From assembly GCA_002224055.1 (NCBI GenBank), contig AZLU01000086.1, forward strand, positions 36,417 to 100,416: a stretch of DNA of 64,000 bases, read 5' to 3'. Under the pieces are notes generated by a model, which had not been told where the DNA came from, did no database searches, and saw only the letters and a program-made list of their open reading frames with translations. Below, piece after piece: positions 1 to 13,502 of this stretch. Source of the stretch: Pezizomycotina sp. ARF18. Lineage: Eukaryota > Ascomycota. Each line of letters opens with the position of its first letter. Positions within the stretch are counted from its first letter, which is position 1. The translations under genes and the position numbers were made by a program.

Positions 1-601
1 CCGCGAATAGCAGTGCTTCATCCCTCGCGGTGGAAGATGAGAAACCGGCGCTCGCGCTTGACCCCCCAACACGCATTTCGCCCAGAATCAGTATTTGACG
101 GGGAGGGAAAAAAAAGAAAAAAAAAAAACGATTTTCACGTCTTTTGTTCCCCAGTTTCCTGTAACTGTGGTGATGGTGGACGCAATGGATTGAGCCAGAT
201 TTAAGCTTGAGGATTCGCATGATCGAGCCAGTAAAGTTTTCATATGAAGGAGCTACTAGTTTAACCTGAAACTTTCGGGACGAATTTATCAGAACACCTC
301 GAAATACTTCAGAGTAATTGACAGAACTTATTGCAATCTTAATGCGCTGCATATTACTCCCGTTTGCCGTAACTATCATAGTACTCAATTCAAAGAAACA
401 TGACATACGTTAAGTTCGGGTTTACGATCCAAGAGGTCTAACGAGGGATTATAAATATATGGTCACTTAGCCTCATTGCTCCCTTCTTCTCTTAGTTTTA
501 AAAATACTTCCTCCGGTATTTCTTCTAGAAAAGAACTTTTGCGCGCTAATATAATAAACCACGTCCCGAACTTATCGAAACGCTAAAAAAGGAAAAACTT
601 A

Positions 602-944
602 ATGTGTTATAAACAGGTTGTTTTTCTCGCCTGCCCGACGGGTGATGACATCCTCGATGTCTTTCGAGTCTTTCGGACTCGCTTCCAGAATTTCCCTACA
701 ATGGTTGCGTTTGCAAAAGAACACCTATTGGAAGCTTACTATCTCGGATGGTGCTATCTCAACATGGAAGAATGCCGTCTATCATACGCCTTGTCTTCCA
801 AACTGCCAATTTTGCCTGAAGCTTAAGGACATCGTGGAGAAAGTAATGAACAGATCTGAAGCTGCTATACAGGCGCAATGGGCGTTGCCAGGAAGCGGAA
901 GTTCCGAAGCGAGGGGAGGTGTAACAGCACTCAGTCCTCAATGA
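602..944 (+). pseudogene. Relic of a repeated protein-coding family (block A)
   Basis: Two overlapping frames together give a plausible but frameshifted coding stretch: an acidic and aromatic first part, then a second frame ending in YHTPCLPNCQFC. A second, more decayed block near 2110-2310 carries YYTPCEGNCPY at the same relative place. I do not recognise the domain. The shared Cys-Asn-Cys motif suggests two copies of one decayed gene or repeat-borne fragment. Confidence 0.22.
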
Positions 945-1565
945 ACGAATTTTTGAAAATTCTATGAAAGCGCCGACATCCTTATATGAAAGGAAGGGCT
1001 TGCGTTCATTCCGTCGGTTACCGGTTCACCCGAAGATGGCTAACGAGGATGAGGATGAATGGTTATATTTAAGGACACCATGTCAATGTCCATCAGCTCA
1101 AAAGGCTTGGCACTTGGGATAGCGGGGGATTCTCTTTCGAGTACGTAGATCCTCAGCCTGTAATACAATCGTAGTCTCAGGACGGCGTTTTTGATCAGAA
1201 TAAATTGAATCCAGAGTTTTTGATTCTGTTTTATATCGGCGTTTTTTGAGATCTAACATTCATTTGAAACAGCGCTGAATCTTTTGTTTTCCTGAAAAAT
1301 GCCGCTCAAAGGTTGTAACGTAAAATCAATCACGGACTTGAAGCTATTGGTTCAAAACAGCACAAATGGCTACAAATCACGATCGCGGTCTGACCATGAT
1401 GATCAAATGTTAATAGTACCAGGATAAGCTATTGAATATTATCCATGAAAAGCATACGTCGTCCTAGGTTTTCCAAACCCCTATTAAACTACTTGCTCGA
1501 GAAAGAGGTTTAGAACCCGCCAGCAGCTCCGTCATCTCTTTTACCGGAAATATGAACAGAGCACA

Positions 1566-1640
1566 ATGAGAGACGAGGTCCTGATCCTCATTTTAGAGGC
1601 AATCAGCGACGCCTCCTATCTGTTGGTGGGGCTGCAATAG
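1566..1640 (+). pseudogene. F-box N-terminal relic
   Basis: The frame reads DEVLILILEAISDASYLL, closely matching the F-box start of the intact gene at 40.8 kb (CDILILILEEVTDTDSL). Nothing coherent follows, so it is a fragment. F-box motifs of this shape recruit SKP1 in SCF ubiquitin ligases. Confidence 0.35.
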
Positions 1641-3136
1641 TATGTGCTAAGAAGCTTCAGCTTTAGATTAGACTCTATTCATGCGATATAACATATTTGA
1701 GCTTGGGGACTAGCTTAAACTGTAGTTCTGCTTAGGCTCAATCATGGTCAGGCAGGTTAGAAAAGACATTTTAATGTCATATCACTTATAAAGCCAGGAT
1801 TTGGATCTAATTCCGTATTGCTCCGTGTTGAACCTGCCATTCTGCAGAACGATCATTTCAATTCCACCCTCAATTTCAGGAATATTCAGTACACAAGTCC
1901 ACTGTTCATGTTCATTATAAATTGACTCTCGATACATTCCAACGCAGTTCTCTGCCAAAGTTACTCAATAGTCTATCTACTCTGAAATAAACCTCTAGGA
2001 AGGCTACTAACAGACTGCCAGTGAAAAGTAACTGTGTGAACATCCCATTCCTAAACCAAGAAGCAGTCTAAGCAAGGTCAACAATCGATTCCTCAAAGAA
2101 GATCATGTGCTGGAAAAGGCGGTTTTCGTTTCTTGCCCTAACCACTGATATCTACAACATCTTCCGAATGTACAAGCGCCCAGATTAAAATAACCCTAAT
2201 GCGATTGCCGACTATGGTCTCTTGAAGCGCATTATATGGCTTTTGCTACCTCAAATGGAGACCGCTCATTATTACACGCCGTGTGAGGGCAATTGTCCGT
2301 ACGTCCTACGCTTATCGCCATTGTGATAAAGCATGACCGTGACTCGATACCTGCAGCCCGCGAAAGCCGCGAAGACACTCTCCGTCAGATCAAAAGGTTC
2401 TTCCGCCCCATGAAGAGACCAACCTCTCCAGGTATGCGCAGACTATTCGCTCTTTGGCCGACCTTATCCACTTTCGACGGCGATGTCCAATAGACATCGT
2501 TCCATGCGTATTATTCTGTTAGAGTACACATCGGCTTGGCTGATGTTAATCCAGTGCGATAGGCCTATAAAAGAAATAGCAAGCAAGCTCATGAAACCAT
2601 AACGTCTCGTCGACTAGCTATATTCGAAATTATAGTAACGATGGCATATTTAATAGCGGGTTGCTCAGCCCGCCTACCAGATTCTTCTAAGTGCATGAGT
2701 GAAAAAACTGATTTGTATCTATAATAATCTTTCTCATTTCTATTTCAATCTTGATCGAAAGATTCAAGGTTATTGATGCTGAGGAGCGTTGTCATCTAGG
2801 GTATTTTTGCAGTTAGGAGACGCGCTATTTAGGTTCCCTCCTTGTAATTTTTTTTCTGAGGGATCGCGACTCGTATCACAAAATTTAGTGATGTTCATAC
2901 TGGGCACTGTTTCCGAACATCTCAGTTCCAAGGATGGTATCGTATCCTGACTATATCTGAGACAATACCATGGCTCAAGTTTCAGCCATCGGCGTGGTCT
3001 AGATCGTATCAACAATCTGAGAAATGCCTTGGAACGCCAGTAAAATAATAAAATACGTCAAGTCAAATTTTGCTTGGCGGGTGCCATGAGAGTAGAGGTA
3101 ATTTCTGTGGCAGAGTCGCGCTCGGTATACTCAAAC

Positions 3137-3740
3137 NNNNNNNNNNNNNNNNNNNNNNNNNNNNNNNNNNNNNNNNNNNNNNNNNNNNNNNNNNNNNNNN
3201 NNNNNNNNNNNNNNNNNNNNNNNNNNNNNNNNNNNNNNNNNNNNNNNNNNNNNNNNNNNNNNNNNNNNNNNNNNNNNNNNNNNNNNNNNNNNNNNNNNNN
3301 NNNNNNNNNNNNNNNNNNNNNNNNNNNNNNNNNNNNNNNNNNNNNNNNNNNNNNNNNNNNNNNNNNNNNNNNNNNNNNNNNNNNNNNNNNNNNNNNNNNN
3401 NNNNNNNNNNNNNNNNNNNNNNNNNNNNNNNNNNNNNNNNNNNNNNNNNNNNNNNNNNNNNNNNNNNNNNNNNNNNNNNNNNNNNNNNNNNNNNNNNNNN
3501 NNNNNNNNNNNNNNNNNNNNNNNNNNNNNNNNNNNNNNNNNNNNNNNNNNNNNNNNNNNNNNNNNNNNNNNNNNNNNNNNNNNNNNNNNNNNNNNNNNNN
3601 NNNNNNNNNNNNNNNNNNNNNNNNNNNNNNNNNNNNNNNNNNNNNNNNNNNNNNNNNNNNNNNNNNNNNNNNNNNNNNNNNNNNNNNNNNNNNNNNNNNN
3701 NNNNNNNNNNNNNNNNNNNNNNNNNNNNNNNNNNNNNNNN
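3137..3740. other. Assembly gap (604 N)
   Basis: A run of 604 N characters. Frames crossing it are artefacts. Flanks show no recognisable gene. Confidence 0.99.
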
Positions 3741-5550
3741 GGCTTCCCAAGCCAGGTGGAACCATTTGAGAACCACCTTGCGCGCAGGTTGTTGTGATTA
3801 TGACGCCGAGAATCCTGCCAACTAAATGCGCCCTAACAGTAAAAATTTACGTTAGCCTTGCAAGAGTGATATTACTTGGGCTTCCCCCATACATCGCAGC
3901 TACTTGGATATATTGGATCATGAGCGCTTACTGCGAAAATCCCCATGGAATCACCTTCCTGAACAAACGGCTAATGAGGGCAAGCGCTCCTGCTATCATG
4001 CCCAAGTAGAGTAGCGCAAACAACTAATGTACCGTACAACTCTGATCCACTTGGGGACCGGTGGATAACATGATCCATACCCATGTTTGATAGAGGTATA
4101 TAGGTTATGGAGCAAGAAGTATTCTGAAATGAGTGTTAGAGTGAAATGTATTATTTGCGACTAAAGCAGTAAGAGAAAGACTGTCAAATTTTTAAACGAG
4201 CGTCCGGTTGCCAGTGGTCTGAGTTGTATGGATCGTCGAACAAGAATATATACTAGAGCAGGAGAAACCCGCCTGGCTCTTTATACTCCGTTCCGCTCTC
4301 AAGGCGTTTTCGACGATTTGGGCGCTATACGCAGAAAGGTAGAAAAAACAGCTGATAATCGATAAGGGTTCTAAACCTCCGGGTTTTCGTATGTATGAGT
4401 GTTGTCCTTTCACCGTACTCGCGTCGTGCATGTGCATCTATTATTGATTTGTCAAACATCTTTCACGACAATATACAAGGGAGCAGACACGAGAGGTAGC
4501 ACTCTATTCCCCCCTCTCATGCAGTTTTAATGAGCCATTCCCTAATTGAGGGGTCTAGCCGCCTTCTCAAACATACCAGGGAAGTCATCGATTGGCACTC
4601 ATTTGTCCTAACCACCTGCATGCTCGTGCCGAAAGCCTTGGCTAACGCCCCCCCTTTTCGCGAGATTCTGCGGCTGTGTGTTGGAGTACCACTGCAACTA
4701 GATATAGCCTGCAGGAGAGTAAACAGAGTTGCTTCACATTGATGACGAAATTAGTCGACAGAGTCTTCAGCGTTTGCCTAATTATAGATTCTTCGCGCTG
4801 GGTCGATTCCTGTGATGGTCGTCAACTTGTTTATGTGCCGGATGCACGTCCTTACTTGGGTTCGCTTGTTCAGACGGGGGGAGGCAAAAAAGCGACATTC
4901 GAGACGAAGCCATTTCTTGGCTGCTTCGCCTTTGTTTCAATCGTCTGATAGGGCAAGCATTTGCAGAGGTTATATTAATACCAAGACTTTTACCAGAAGC
5001 TTATTATAGTTGTGGGGAAACTTCGCAGAAAAGCTTAATTAACATTTATGCGACTGTCGCGATCTTTCGGTTCGAGGGATGTCCTTTCATAGTTGAATTG
5101 ACCGGAGGGCGTTTTGGTGGAAACCGAACAGTTCATTCCTGTGCGATCTAGAGATCCAGAAACTTTTATCTGAAAATAACGAATTTGTTCGCAGCTCTGC
5201 AGCGAAGCCTAGATGACAATATCTTAACGGTTTACGCGATTGAGTCCTTCTGATCTATTTACAAGCATTCTTGTATTATCTGACGCTGAGGTCGAACAAT
5301 CTAATTATATCCAACAAAATGTCGAAAAGAGGTTTAAAATGACCGGTTAATACGGTAGGCGTTTGTAGACGAAGTATACTCTAGATCCTGATGCGCCCGT
5401 GTAGCGTCTAAGGGCGACCGGTGCTATGCGCCTCTTGCTCCTTCTCTCATATCCAAAATATAGATACTCTTCGCTAGCCATCCCACGGTAATGAGGTGCA
5501 AAAGCCTAAAGAAAAAGAAAGTACTATTAGCCATTTCCCTCGCTTATCTA
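3741..5550. other. Intergenic, no supported gene
   Basis: Short frames only (longest about 90 codons at 4676-4948), none with a recognisable domain. A weak coding-like stretch at 4530-4950 may be another decayed gene but I cannot place it. Confidence 0.4.
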
Positions 5551-5579
5551 TATCGAACTTACGTTTTATTTCCGTCGAA

Positions 5580-6342
5580 ATCGGGAATCATCGCGAAGAA
5601 CGAGGGTGGACCTCACATCACAACCTGCAGAAGCACGGAAGCCGCAATTTCCATCTTCACGATCTTGTTCTGGAAACCAAGGCAGTCATCCTCATTTTCG
5701 AAACCCATATCACTCCAGTAAGATCGCAAGCTGTCCGCCTACCGTCGCTGGGATCATTGCTGAAATTCCAGTAACCATACTCGCGGTTAAATCTCTCCAC
5801 GAAGGAGGATGCAGTGACCAGGAGACCGAAGATGAGCAAGTCCAAGATCAGGAGAAGGATCAGAATCCAGCGGCGGGTGGTGGCGCGTACGCAAAAGCCG
5901 TTAGAATGCGTATATCAAAGAAACCAAGAGCTACAGAATCAGGGAGTTAGTGTGTATTATAAGATCGCTTTCGGACTCGGACACTTCAGAGGTTTCTTAC
6001 CGCGATACCGGCGAATAGTTGGGTATTTCCCTCGTTACGTAGGTCTTGAACCGATTCTACCTCGTCATGCTTGCAAACGAAGAAGAGGATGATTGCAGGA
6101 ATGCTACAAATTGCCTGGAAGACCCGCAGTATAGTGAGCGGTGGTCGTGCTCCGCGCCATGATATTTGTTTGATATGGTCGAAACAGAACTTATGAACGA
6201 GGTTCTGTGAAGGAGTAAACAGTTTTCTTTGTACTGGTTTTGCAAAGGCAGAAGAGTATACTAACGGAGATGTATATATGGGGAGCTTTATATAAGTGGA
6301 CGAAGGGGAAGATACCCAACGAGTGATTTCCTGGCCATACAT
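5580..6342 (-). CDS. Four-transmembrane membrane protein (MARVEL-like?)
   Basis: Read on the minus strand, the first exon contains a hydrophobic helix (LTILRVFQAICSIPAIILFF) and ends at about 6001 at a GTAAGA donor. The 70-nt intron (5931-6000) closes with CTGTAG. The next exon continues with a second helix (LFAGIA/LLVSLIYAF), a third (WILILLLILDLLIFGLLV), a hydrophilic loop rich in Asn, Asp and aromatics, and a weaker fourth (IAASVLLQVV). At least two single-base frame changes are needed to join these. The four-helix plan with a loop between TM3 and TM4 resembles fungal MARVEL-type integral membrane proteins, but no diagnostic motif settles it. Start is uncertain: the listed 5' end is the upstream-most ATG, and the protein may begin at an internal one. 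The 3' end is also uncertain because of an in-frame TGA after the fourth helix. Confidence 0.45.
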
Positions 6343-9300
6343 TCTTCTAGGCCTTCCGCAGAAGACAGCATGATGTTGAGTTTCATAGACCTAATCTCGC
6401 AGTCTATATATAATCTTTTTATTTCAAACCTTATACTTTGTTTGTCGCGCCAGGGTCTAGACCAGCAAGACCACAAGATAGACATCGCCGAAGTTTGAGT
6501 TAAAATTTCACCTGATAGAGCCAGAAGTAATGAGGCACATTGCGAGCATATTGTTTCCCCGTGTTAAGAGTTCACGCTACCTAACGTGGATGGACAACCA
6601 TTTTTTAGTATACAGTCCATGGCTTTTCGAGGGTCCAAGGTTTCGTTCCCGCGTAAAGAAAATGGATAAGACTAAGGCTGTTAATGAGCTGCAGTTGGCG
6701 ATAAAAACCAGCTATCAGCCTTATCTGCATGAAGCTGTAGGCCATGAAACACTGAAAGCTCGTAGTGAGTCCTAACTTGTTCGTGGTATTATAACCGTCC
6801 AGAGCCCTTATGTGATTTGGCTGTGGTGCTACTGATATCAGCTATAAAACACTCGGTGTCTTTCTGATATTTCTTCTTCGACTTCTGGTGTTTCTTCTAA
6901 ACATTCTCTTTTGACGAGGGCATTACTCTAGATCTTGAACCTATCCAGCTCCTTACGCGCGAAAAGTAAATGGTTGGTACTTTCTCTCGTGCCATATCCT
7001 CTAGACCGAAGGGAGACGAGGCAAAGTCTCGAGATCTCACCCAGCGCAAGCGTACCGCATATCGCAGTCAATAACAAACGATATTGTCCATACCCAAATC
7101 TATCTTTAGAAAAATAATAAGTCAGCTTGCGCTAATAAATAACCTGAAGCTGTATGGATTCTGTATTATACAAGTTTATTAGTCCTGAAAACATTGCTGA
7201 AGATCTAGGATAAGTTTTTTTTCTTTTCTTAGCCTGTCTCAATATCAACTCCAGATTTCAAGTCCCTCGAAAGAATTCATTCCAGTCAAATAGTTGCGAA
7301 GCAAGGAAAAAAGGCCCTCGGGAAGAACAACGAATTACAAGGTTGGAGTTTATGTTGATCCTTGTAGCAAGTATGTAGGAAGTATCTACTGGAGGTATGT
7401 ATCTCACTCAATCCAGCGAATACTATCTCAGATCCTTGATTTCATGAATCTTCTTTTTGTCATGGCGAAGAAAGAATACAATAATTTATGCGTTCGCACT
7501 TAACTTTTACGCGACCATGAAAGCTAACCCCGCTTCACTTTTGTCCATATGGCAAAAGAAGTTCTTCTCCCTTGTGTCTCCTGGAACAACGAAACAAGGG
7601 GTTTTCCAACTTAGTGCACACTTCCTAGGCCTCAAGGAAGACTAACAACGAAGACGGTTTCACTCTTTTGCTGAAGAAGATCGTTAGGACATTACTAAAG
7701 TGCAGCATATGGACTAAATGACCCTTTAATCCTCTAAGTAGGAATTAGCAGGCTTGATATCAAAACCGTGGAGAAGGTATTTTCTATCTCTTCGGGCCAC
7801 GCTTGCTTTCCGCTTGCACGAAGGAGTGGTGGAGTAGGTCTGTCAGGTAGGCCCACCCAACGGAAACAGGCCGATCCATAAACATCCTTCGTGCGAATTT
7901 ACACAACCCAACTCGTCTGGATGCTCTCCACATAAAGGAATGACACCGAGGCCTCCACGATCGAGGATATCCGTGTTGAGTTGAGGTTTCTCGCTTTTGT
8001 TTCTTGCTAAGCCTCAGCTTCTCCATTGCTCTTCAGGAACGGTGAGGTTCCAAATTCTATCTCCCGTCTTCTTTCAATCTGCCCTCTTTCTTTGCTTTTC
8101 CAATATCGATGAATAGAATCTATATTATGCGTAAGGGTCATTTTCATTTATAATCTTATAAGAGTCTCTTAAGAGATACGCGGGTATCCTGCGGTTATCC
8201 GGGAAGACCCATCGGATTGGTATAAGCTCTCGGCGACGTGGAATGGCTCGGGATGAAATTGAAGTACAAAAATTGGCTTAACAAATTCGGAAATGCCAGT
8301 GGAACAATATAGCCCATAAGGATTTATTTACAAGCTGGTATTGCTTTTATGATGCGAAGCAATTGATAGATGGCGATGGGGTGCATGGTCGCTGTCGGGA
8401 TCCAGCGGCGCTTCAACATACCTCAGGCTTTTTCCTTCCTGAAATGGTGCTTTTCAAGGAGAGATCATGGCACTGCCGATCGGGATTAATCCTTCCAGAA
8501 GAACGTTCCCTTTCTTTTATTCATGGCAAGGAGATGTCCAGCAGATGTGAATATCGGTGGGACAGTGAGCAGATAACTGATTTATGGACTACGATGATTC
8601 CTTGGACGATTGTTACCATGTCCACGTTGATTCGCATCTGAATGAATCCTATTCTAACCTTATTAGGAATCCGCTGTGGAGAATTCTCGCAGCCCCAGTC
8701 GTGGGCTTGAAGAATTTACTGGTTCGACGTTTAAACGTGAGGTAACCTTTCCGTTCAGGCGTGAACAGCAAGGTGATTGATGAAGTCGGCGGCGGTGAAA
8801 TAAGGCTGAGCAGATTCCTGGATCAGAACTCTCCTTCCCTATCCATACTGTATCTTCTCCAATGTTGTCCGCTCCTATCCAAATAACAGACGTCACGAAG
8901 CAGGAAATTGATTCTTATCCTATAACAATCTGGGAGGGAGCACAAATACCATCTCCATTCGCCTTCGGTCAGCGAAGATGTCTCCTCTTCGGGCGAAATG
9001 CAGTGACGGATGACTTCCCTGTCGCGTACAAGCATTCGGATGGCTGGTTAAGCTTTTCTAGCAGCTGACAGTGACCACCGGAAGAGGAGCCCGTCTAGGC
9101 GGCCAAGCATCTCTCACGACCGCAACAATAGTCTTCAGAGATGAGGGAGTTTTCTAGTCTCAAATCGCGATACTAATTCCTAGTTCGCGGTGATCCCAGC
9201 CGTTGCGGAAGCTCTATCGAATACGACTTTCTTCTTATCGATGATGAGTCTGAAGAGATTATTGGTGGCCACATCAAGAGGATTTTCTTGGAAGCCCTTA

Positions 9301-10094
9301 CAAAGCAATAAAAGCGGTCGAATTTTCTAAATCTATAGAAATGTGGAGGCTTTTCTCAGGATGTGATTCTTCCCTCAGAGAAAATGGAAACTATCCCTGA
9401 AATCGTGCAATCTCCAACCCTTGGTCGTTTACAAACGACGATCTCAACACCCTGGGTAATATGCGGAGTGTCCAATCACTCATTCTTAGCGACCGTAATT
9501 ATTGTAACTGATGAACTGTCCGATAATTGTTAGCTTCTAGAAATTTATAAAGGCGGGCGGTTGGCCCTTGTGGTTTTCCCGCTTAATCATGGCAGTCCAC
9601 TTCCGCTCCCCAAAGCCTCAGTGGCAGTGATTGTGGGAAACAGATCATGGCGGCACATAAACTTTGTTTGTCCACCGTCTCGTTTTGTTGAGATAGTGAG
9701 AGGACCCGCTTGGGGTCGGCAGTGCCAGACTGACCCGCGGCTATAAGCGCAAGGGCCAAATGCAATGGCCTATTTCTGTCCGCTGGAGGCGGGAAGTCGT
9801 CGCTGTGAGCTTCAGCAATGGACTTGGCTGATCCGGAAGGTACCTGAATATAGGACCTCAGCGACGGTTACATCCTGGAACAGGCTAGACAAGCATCTGC
9901 CAACTAATTGTCCAATAATTAGCACTCTGAGAAATCGTAGAAGTTGACAGTTACTTTTCATCTCCACCTTTGCTGACCATCTGATAAGTCTATATCGTCG
10001 CGACCTTCTAGATGTTCTGTGTCTCCACATTCAGCGATACCTTTGCGTGATCGTCGCAGGAATTCGGAAATGAACTTGGTCCAAGAAGAAATTT
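6343..10094. other. Gene-poor interval
   Basis: Only short unrelated frames are seen (for example 6530-6775, 8363-8641, 8862-9068). None has a recognisable domain, signal peptide or consistent intron structure. Some moderately GC-rich patches (about 8650-9070, 9550-9760) may be decayed genes. Confidence 0.4.
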
Positions 10095-10101
10095 TATAAA
10101 A
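10095..10101 (+). promoter_or_regulatory. TATA box of OPT transporter gene
   Basis: Sequence TATAAAA lies 118 bp before the proposed start codon at 10213, a usual distance for a filamentous-fungal gene. Confidence 0.55.
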
Positions 10102-10212
10102 AGGGGACGATGTTTCCTCTTTTCCTTTCGGAGACATCTCTATCAGCGAAGCTCTCATCCATTCTGGAAAGCTTACTGTAACCCTCCTGTGTAAGCAAGA
10201 AAACAACAAGGC

Positions 10213-13200
10213 ATGGATACCACGAAGAGAGTCAACGGGGGACCATCCCTCGGGGTTGAAGAAAAGATACCCAGGATGGCATCTCCCACTCCACCGGCGT
10301 CGACACCCACTCCAATAGTAATCGGCTCAGCGCCGAAGACATACGGGCCGAAAAGCGCGCCAGCGTGATTGCAACCAACCACGAATGGGACCCGAACATG
10401 CCGACTGAGAAGCGAGAGAGCATCGAGTCCGCCGTCCGCCACCACGACCTCGACGCCGAGCGCGCCATCATCGAAGCCATCGAGGACGATTCCCCGTACC
10501 CCGAGGTCCGCGCCGCCGTCCGTAATTATGATGAAGATGTACCTGCGAGTACCATTCGCGCGTGGGTCCTCGGTCTCATCCTTGCGACCATCGGATCTGG
10601 TGTAAACATGTTGTTCTCCATGCGCAGTCCGCCCATCTCTATCACGTCTACGGTCGCGCAACTGGTCGCTTATCCGCTCGGTCTTGCTTGGGCTAAGTGG
10701 ATGCCAGACTGGAAGTTTAAGACCTTCGTTACGAGTGGTCTCTCAATCCCGGACCGTTCAATATGAAGGAACACACTATCGTTGTCGTCATGAGCAATGC
10801 CTCCTATGCAGGCGGTGCTGTGTACTCTACCGATACCCTCCTCGCTCAGATCGTCTATTACAAACAGATTTCGGCTGGGGCTTCGCCTTACTCTATACGA
10901 TTTCCATGCAATGTATGTATATTTCAAACAAGTCCATTCAACTTAGTTTACTGTCAAGATTACTAACTTATTTGAAGGTATGGGATACGGCCTCGCCGGT
11001 CTTTGCCGTCGCTTCTTGGTAAGTATACCTTTCGCCAATCTCTTCGTTTCCCCTTACTAATTCACCTTCCATCGTTAGGTTTGGCCTGCGTCCATGATTT
11101 GGCCTACCAATCTCATCAACACTACTTTGATGTACACTCTCCACAAGAACGAGAAGCCAGATCCCGCGCAGACAAATGGATGGAGGATCACGAGGTTCAA
11201 ATGGTTCATGGTTCTGGGCATAGCCGGGTAAGAATATAATTTCGCTTGTTCTGCAAGTATTCAATCCTATCAGCCAGGAAACGCAAGGTTTATGGGCAGA
11301 GCTCAAGCCTTAGCTTCGATAATGGAGTGCACAGTAGCTAACACAGTTCAATCTTGCCTAGTTTCATCTGGTACTGGTTCCCCGGATTCATCTTCACCGC
11401 GCTCAGCACTTTCACCTTCGTCACCTGGATCAAGCCTCAGGATGTCGTCGTCAACCAAATCTTCGGCGCGAACTCCGGACTCGGTATCATTCCCATTACT
11501 TTCGATTGGACTCAAATCAGTGGATTCATTGGATCTCCTTTGATCCCTCCTTTCCATGCCATCGCAAACACGATGATCGGACTTTTCTCTTTCTTTCTTA
11601 TTTTGACACCTATTCTCCATTATACCAATACCTGGTAAGCCCTCACCCCGATAAGGGATCTACTCCGAATAAAAGATGGGATTACGAAGGGAACTATATT
11701 GACAAGTTCTTTAGGTATGCGCAATATCTCCCTCTAGTCTCTCAGGCACGTTCGATAATACTGTAAGTACGAACTCTTCGGTCTACCAAAAAAAAAAAAC
11801 AAAAATTCTGAACATGCGACAATTTTATGAAGCCAATTGTAACTTTCGAAAGTTCTTACATTAAAAAGGGCGATCAATGCTGCCTTTTTTCTTTTGAGGT
11901 TGCGTTTCAGTTGTAGAAATGCTAATAAATATCTTGTATGATAGGAGCTGGATACAACACCACCCGGGTCATCACTCCGGAGAAGACATTCGATATGAAC
12001 AAATACAAAGCCTACTCTCCGCTCTAATCTACCGACGACATTTGCTGTATCATATGGCCTCAGCTTCTCGGGTTTCGACTCCTTTGCCATCGTTCTCGTG
12101 ATATATAGTCGTAAAATTATCGATATCTGCGTTGTGTGGACGTACTTCAAAATATCGCATCAGTGCTGGAGTTCGCTAACATTTCTTAACAAATCTCTAG
12201 GTATCGCGGCTACGATTGTTCACACTGGTAAGCTATCATCCATTTGTGCTCAGTCTGAAAGCCCGGAGATTACCTTGCTAATGAATCATATGCATGGGGA
12301 AAAATCTAGCTCTCTTCCACGGCAAGGAAATCTGGTACCGCTTCAAAGTCGCCCGCGAACAAGAAGAGGATGTCCACATGCGCCTTATGAAGAAATACAA
12401 GGATATTCCAGACTGGCAATACGGGGCTCTGTTCGTATGCATGTTTGCTCTCGGCCTTGGTACTGTGCTTGGTTACGATACTCATCTCGCCTGGTGGGCG
12501 TACATTATCTCGCTGCTTTTCGCCGGCGTCTGGCTCGTTCCCGCGGGTATCATTCAAGCTATTACAACATTCAGATTGGCTTGAACGTCTTCACGGAGTT
12601 CGTTATTGGATATATGCAGCCGGGCAAACCGTTGGCCATGATGTTGTTCAAATCTTATGGATACATCTGCATGTCGCAAGCGCTCTACTTTGTCCAAGAC
12701 CTCAAGCTCGGGCACTATATGAAAGTTGCCTCCTAGGTCTCTCTTCTGAGTCAAGTCGTCGCCAGGTGAGTGCCTCCCGAGTCCCTGAAGTCGATAGTGA
12801 TGATTCAGCATTGTTTTTTATTATTACCATTACCACTATTATATTATTATTTTTAGCCGGGGAATTTTCCACTAACAAATCTCAAAACAAAGTATTTGGA
12901 CAAGCATTGTTCAAATCGCGGTTATGTACTGGGCCCTGGGCAACATCAAGGGCGTTTGTACCCCGCCGAAGCAGAGGGTAACCACTTCGTCTGCCCGAAC
13001 GCCCGCGTGTACTTCAGCGCCTCCATCATCTGGGGTCTCCTCGGTCCCAAGCGCATCTTCTCGCCCGGACCCTCTACAGCCCGCTCCTCTGGTTCTTCCT
13101 CATCGGCGCCATCTCCCCGTCATCGTATGGGTCCTCGCGAAGAAATTCCCCCGCAGCCCTATAAGGTACCTTAACATGCCTGTCATCTTCTCCGGCACTG

Positions 13201-13502
13201 GTATGATCCCGCCCTCCACGGCGTACAACTACTTCTCCTGGGGCATCGTCGGCTTCATATTCAATAAGTGGATTAAGGACAGGTACCGCGGCTGGTGGAG
13301 CCACTACAACTACGCCACCAGCGCTGCGCTTGACATCGGTCTGGCGATCGGGACGCTCGTCATTTTCTTCGCTCTGACCATGCCGGGTAAGACCTTGCAC
13401 TGGTGGGGCAACGATGTCGTCGCTAAGACTGTCGACGCTGCGGGTGCCGTTCGGGCGACTGTTCCGGATGGCAGCACCTTCGGACCTTCTACCTGGCAGT
13501 AG
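10213..13502 (+). CDS. OPT-family oligopeptide transporter, nine exons, about 820 residues
   Basis: Proton-coupled uptake of small peptides or related solutes at the plasma membrane is the known role of OPT proteins. The reading frame shows the acidic N-terminal region ending in [14 protein letters not shown], the family signature [28 protein letters not shown] and [11 protein letters not shown] blocks, LFHGKEIW, and [18 protein letters not shown]. The C-terminal block contains [23 protein letters not shown] and [23 protein letters not shown]. Probable introns: 10913-10977, 11019-11078, 11228-11361, 11635-11714, 11763-11944, about 12108-12200, 12228-12309, 12766-12892, several with TACTAAC-like branch points. 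Start ATG 10213 was chosen because its frame, after one corrected base, runs directly into the conserved N-terminus. About eleven single-base frame changes are needed (near 10261, 10732, 10867, 11742, 12024, 12562, 12728, 12748, 12963, 13069, 13118), mostly one base lost from a short homopolymer. Conservation is otherwise complete, so assembly error is likelier than a pseudogene. Confidence 0.93.

Larger units (their letters stand above)
1..3136. other. Gene-poor region with decayed F-box-like fragments
   Basis: No intact gene is visible. Short reading frames are broken by stops and the base composition is AT-biased. Two fragments resemble parts of the F-box-like family found intact at 40.8 kb: a piece at about 1575-1625 and a related pair of blocks at about 604-830 and 2110-2310. 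In those two blocks, mixed-frame translation gives a similar C-x3-N-C type motif (YTPCxxNC). They look like relics of one family, but similarity is weak and judged by eye. Confidence 0.35.

Noticed and set aside
3058-3825. Long open frames of 231-251 codons on both strands
   Set aside because: They run through the 604-nt N gap and have no sequence content.
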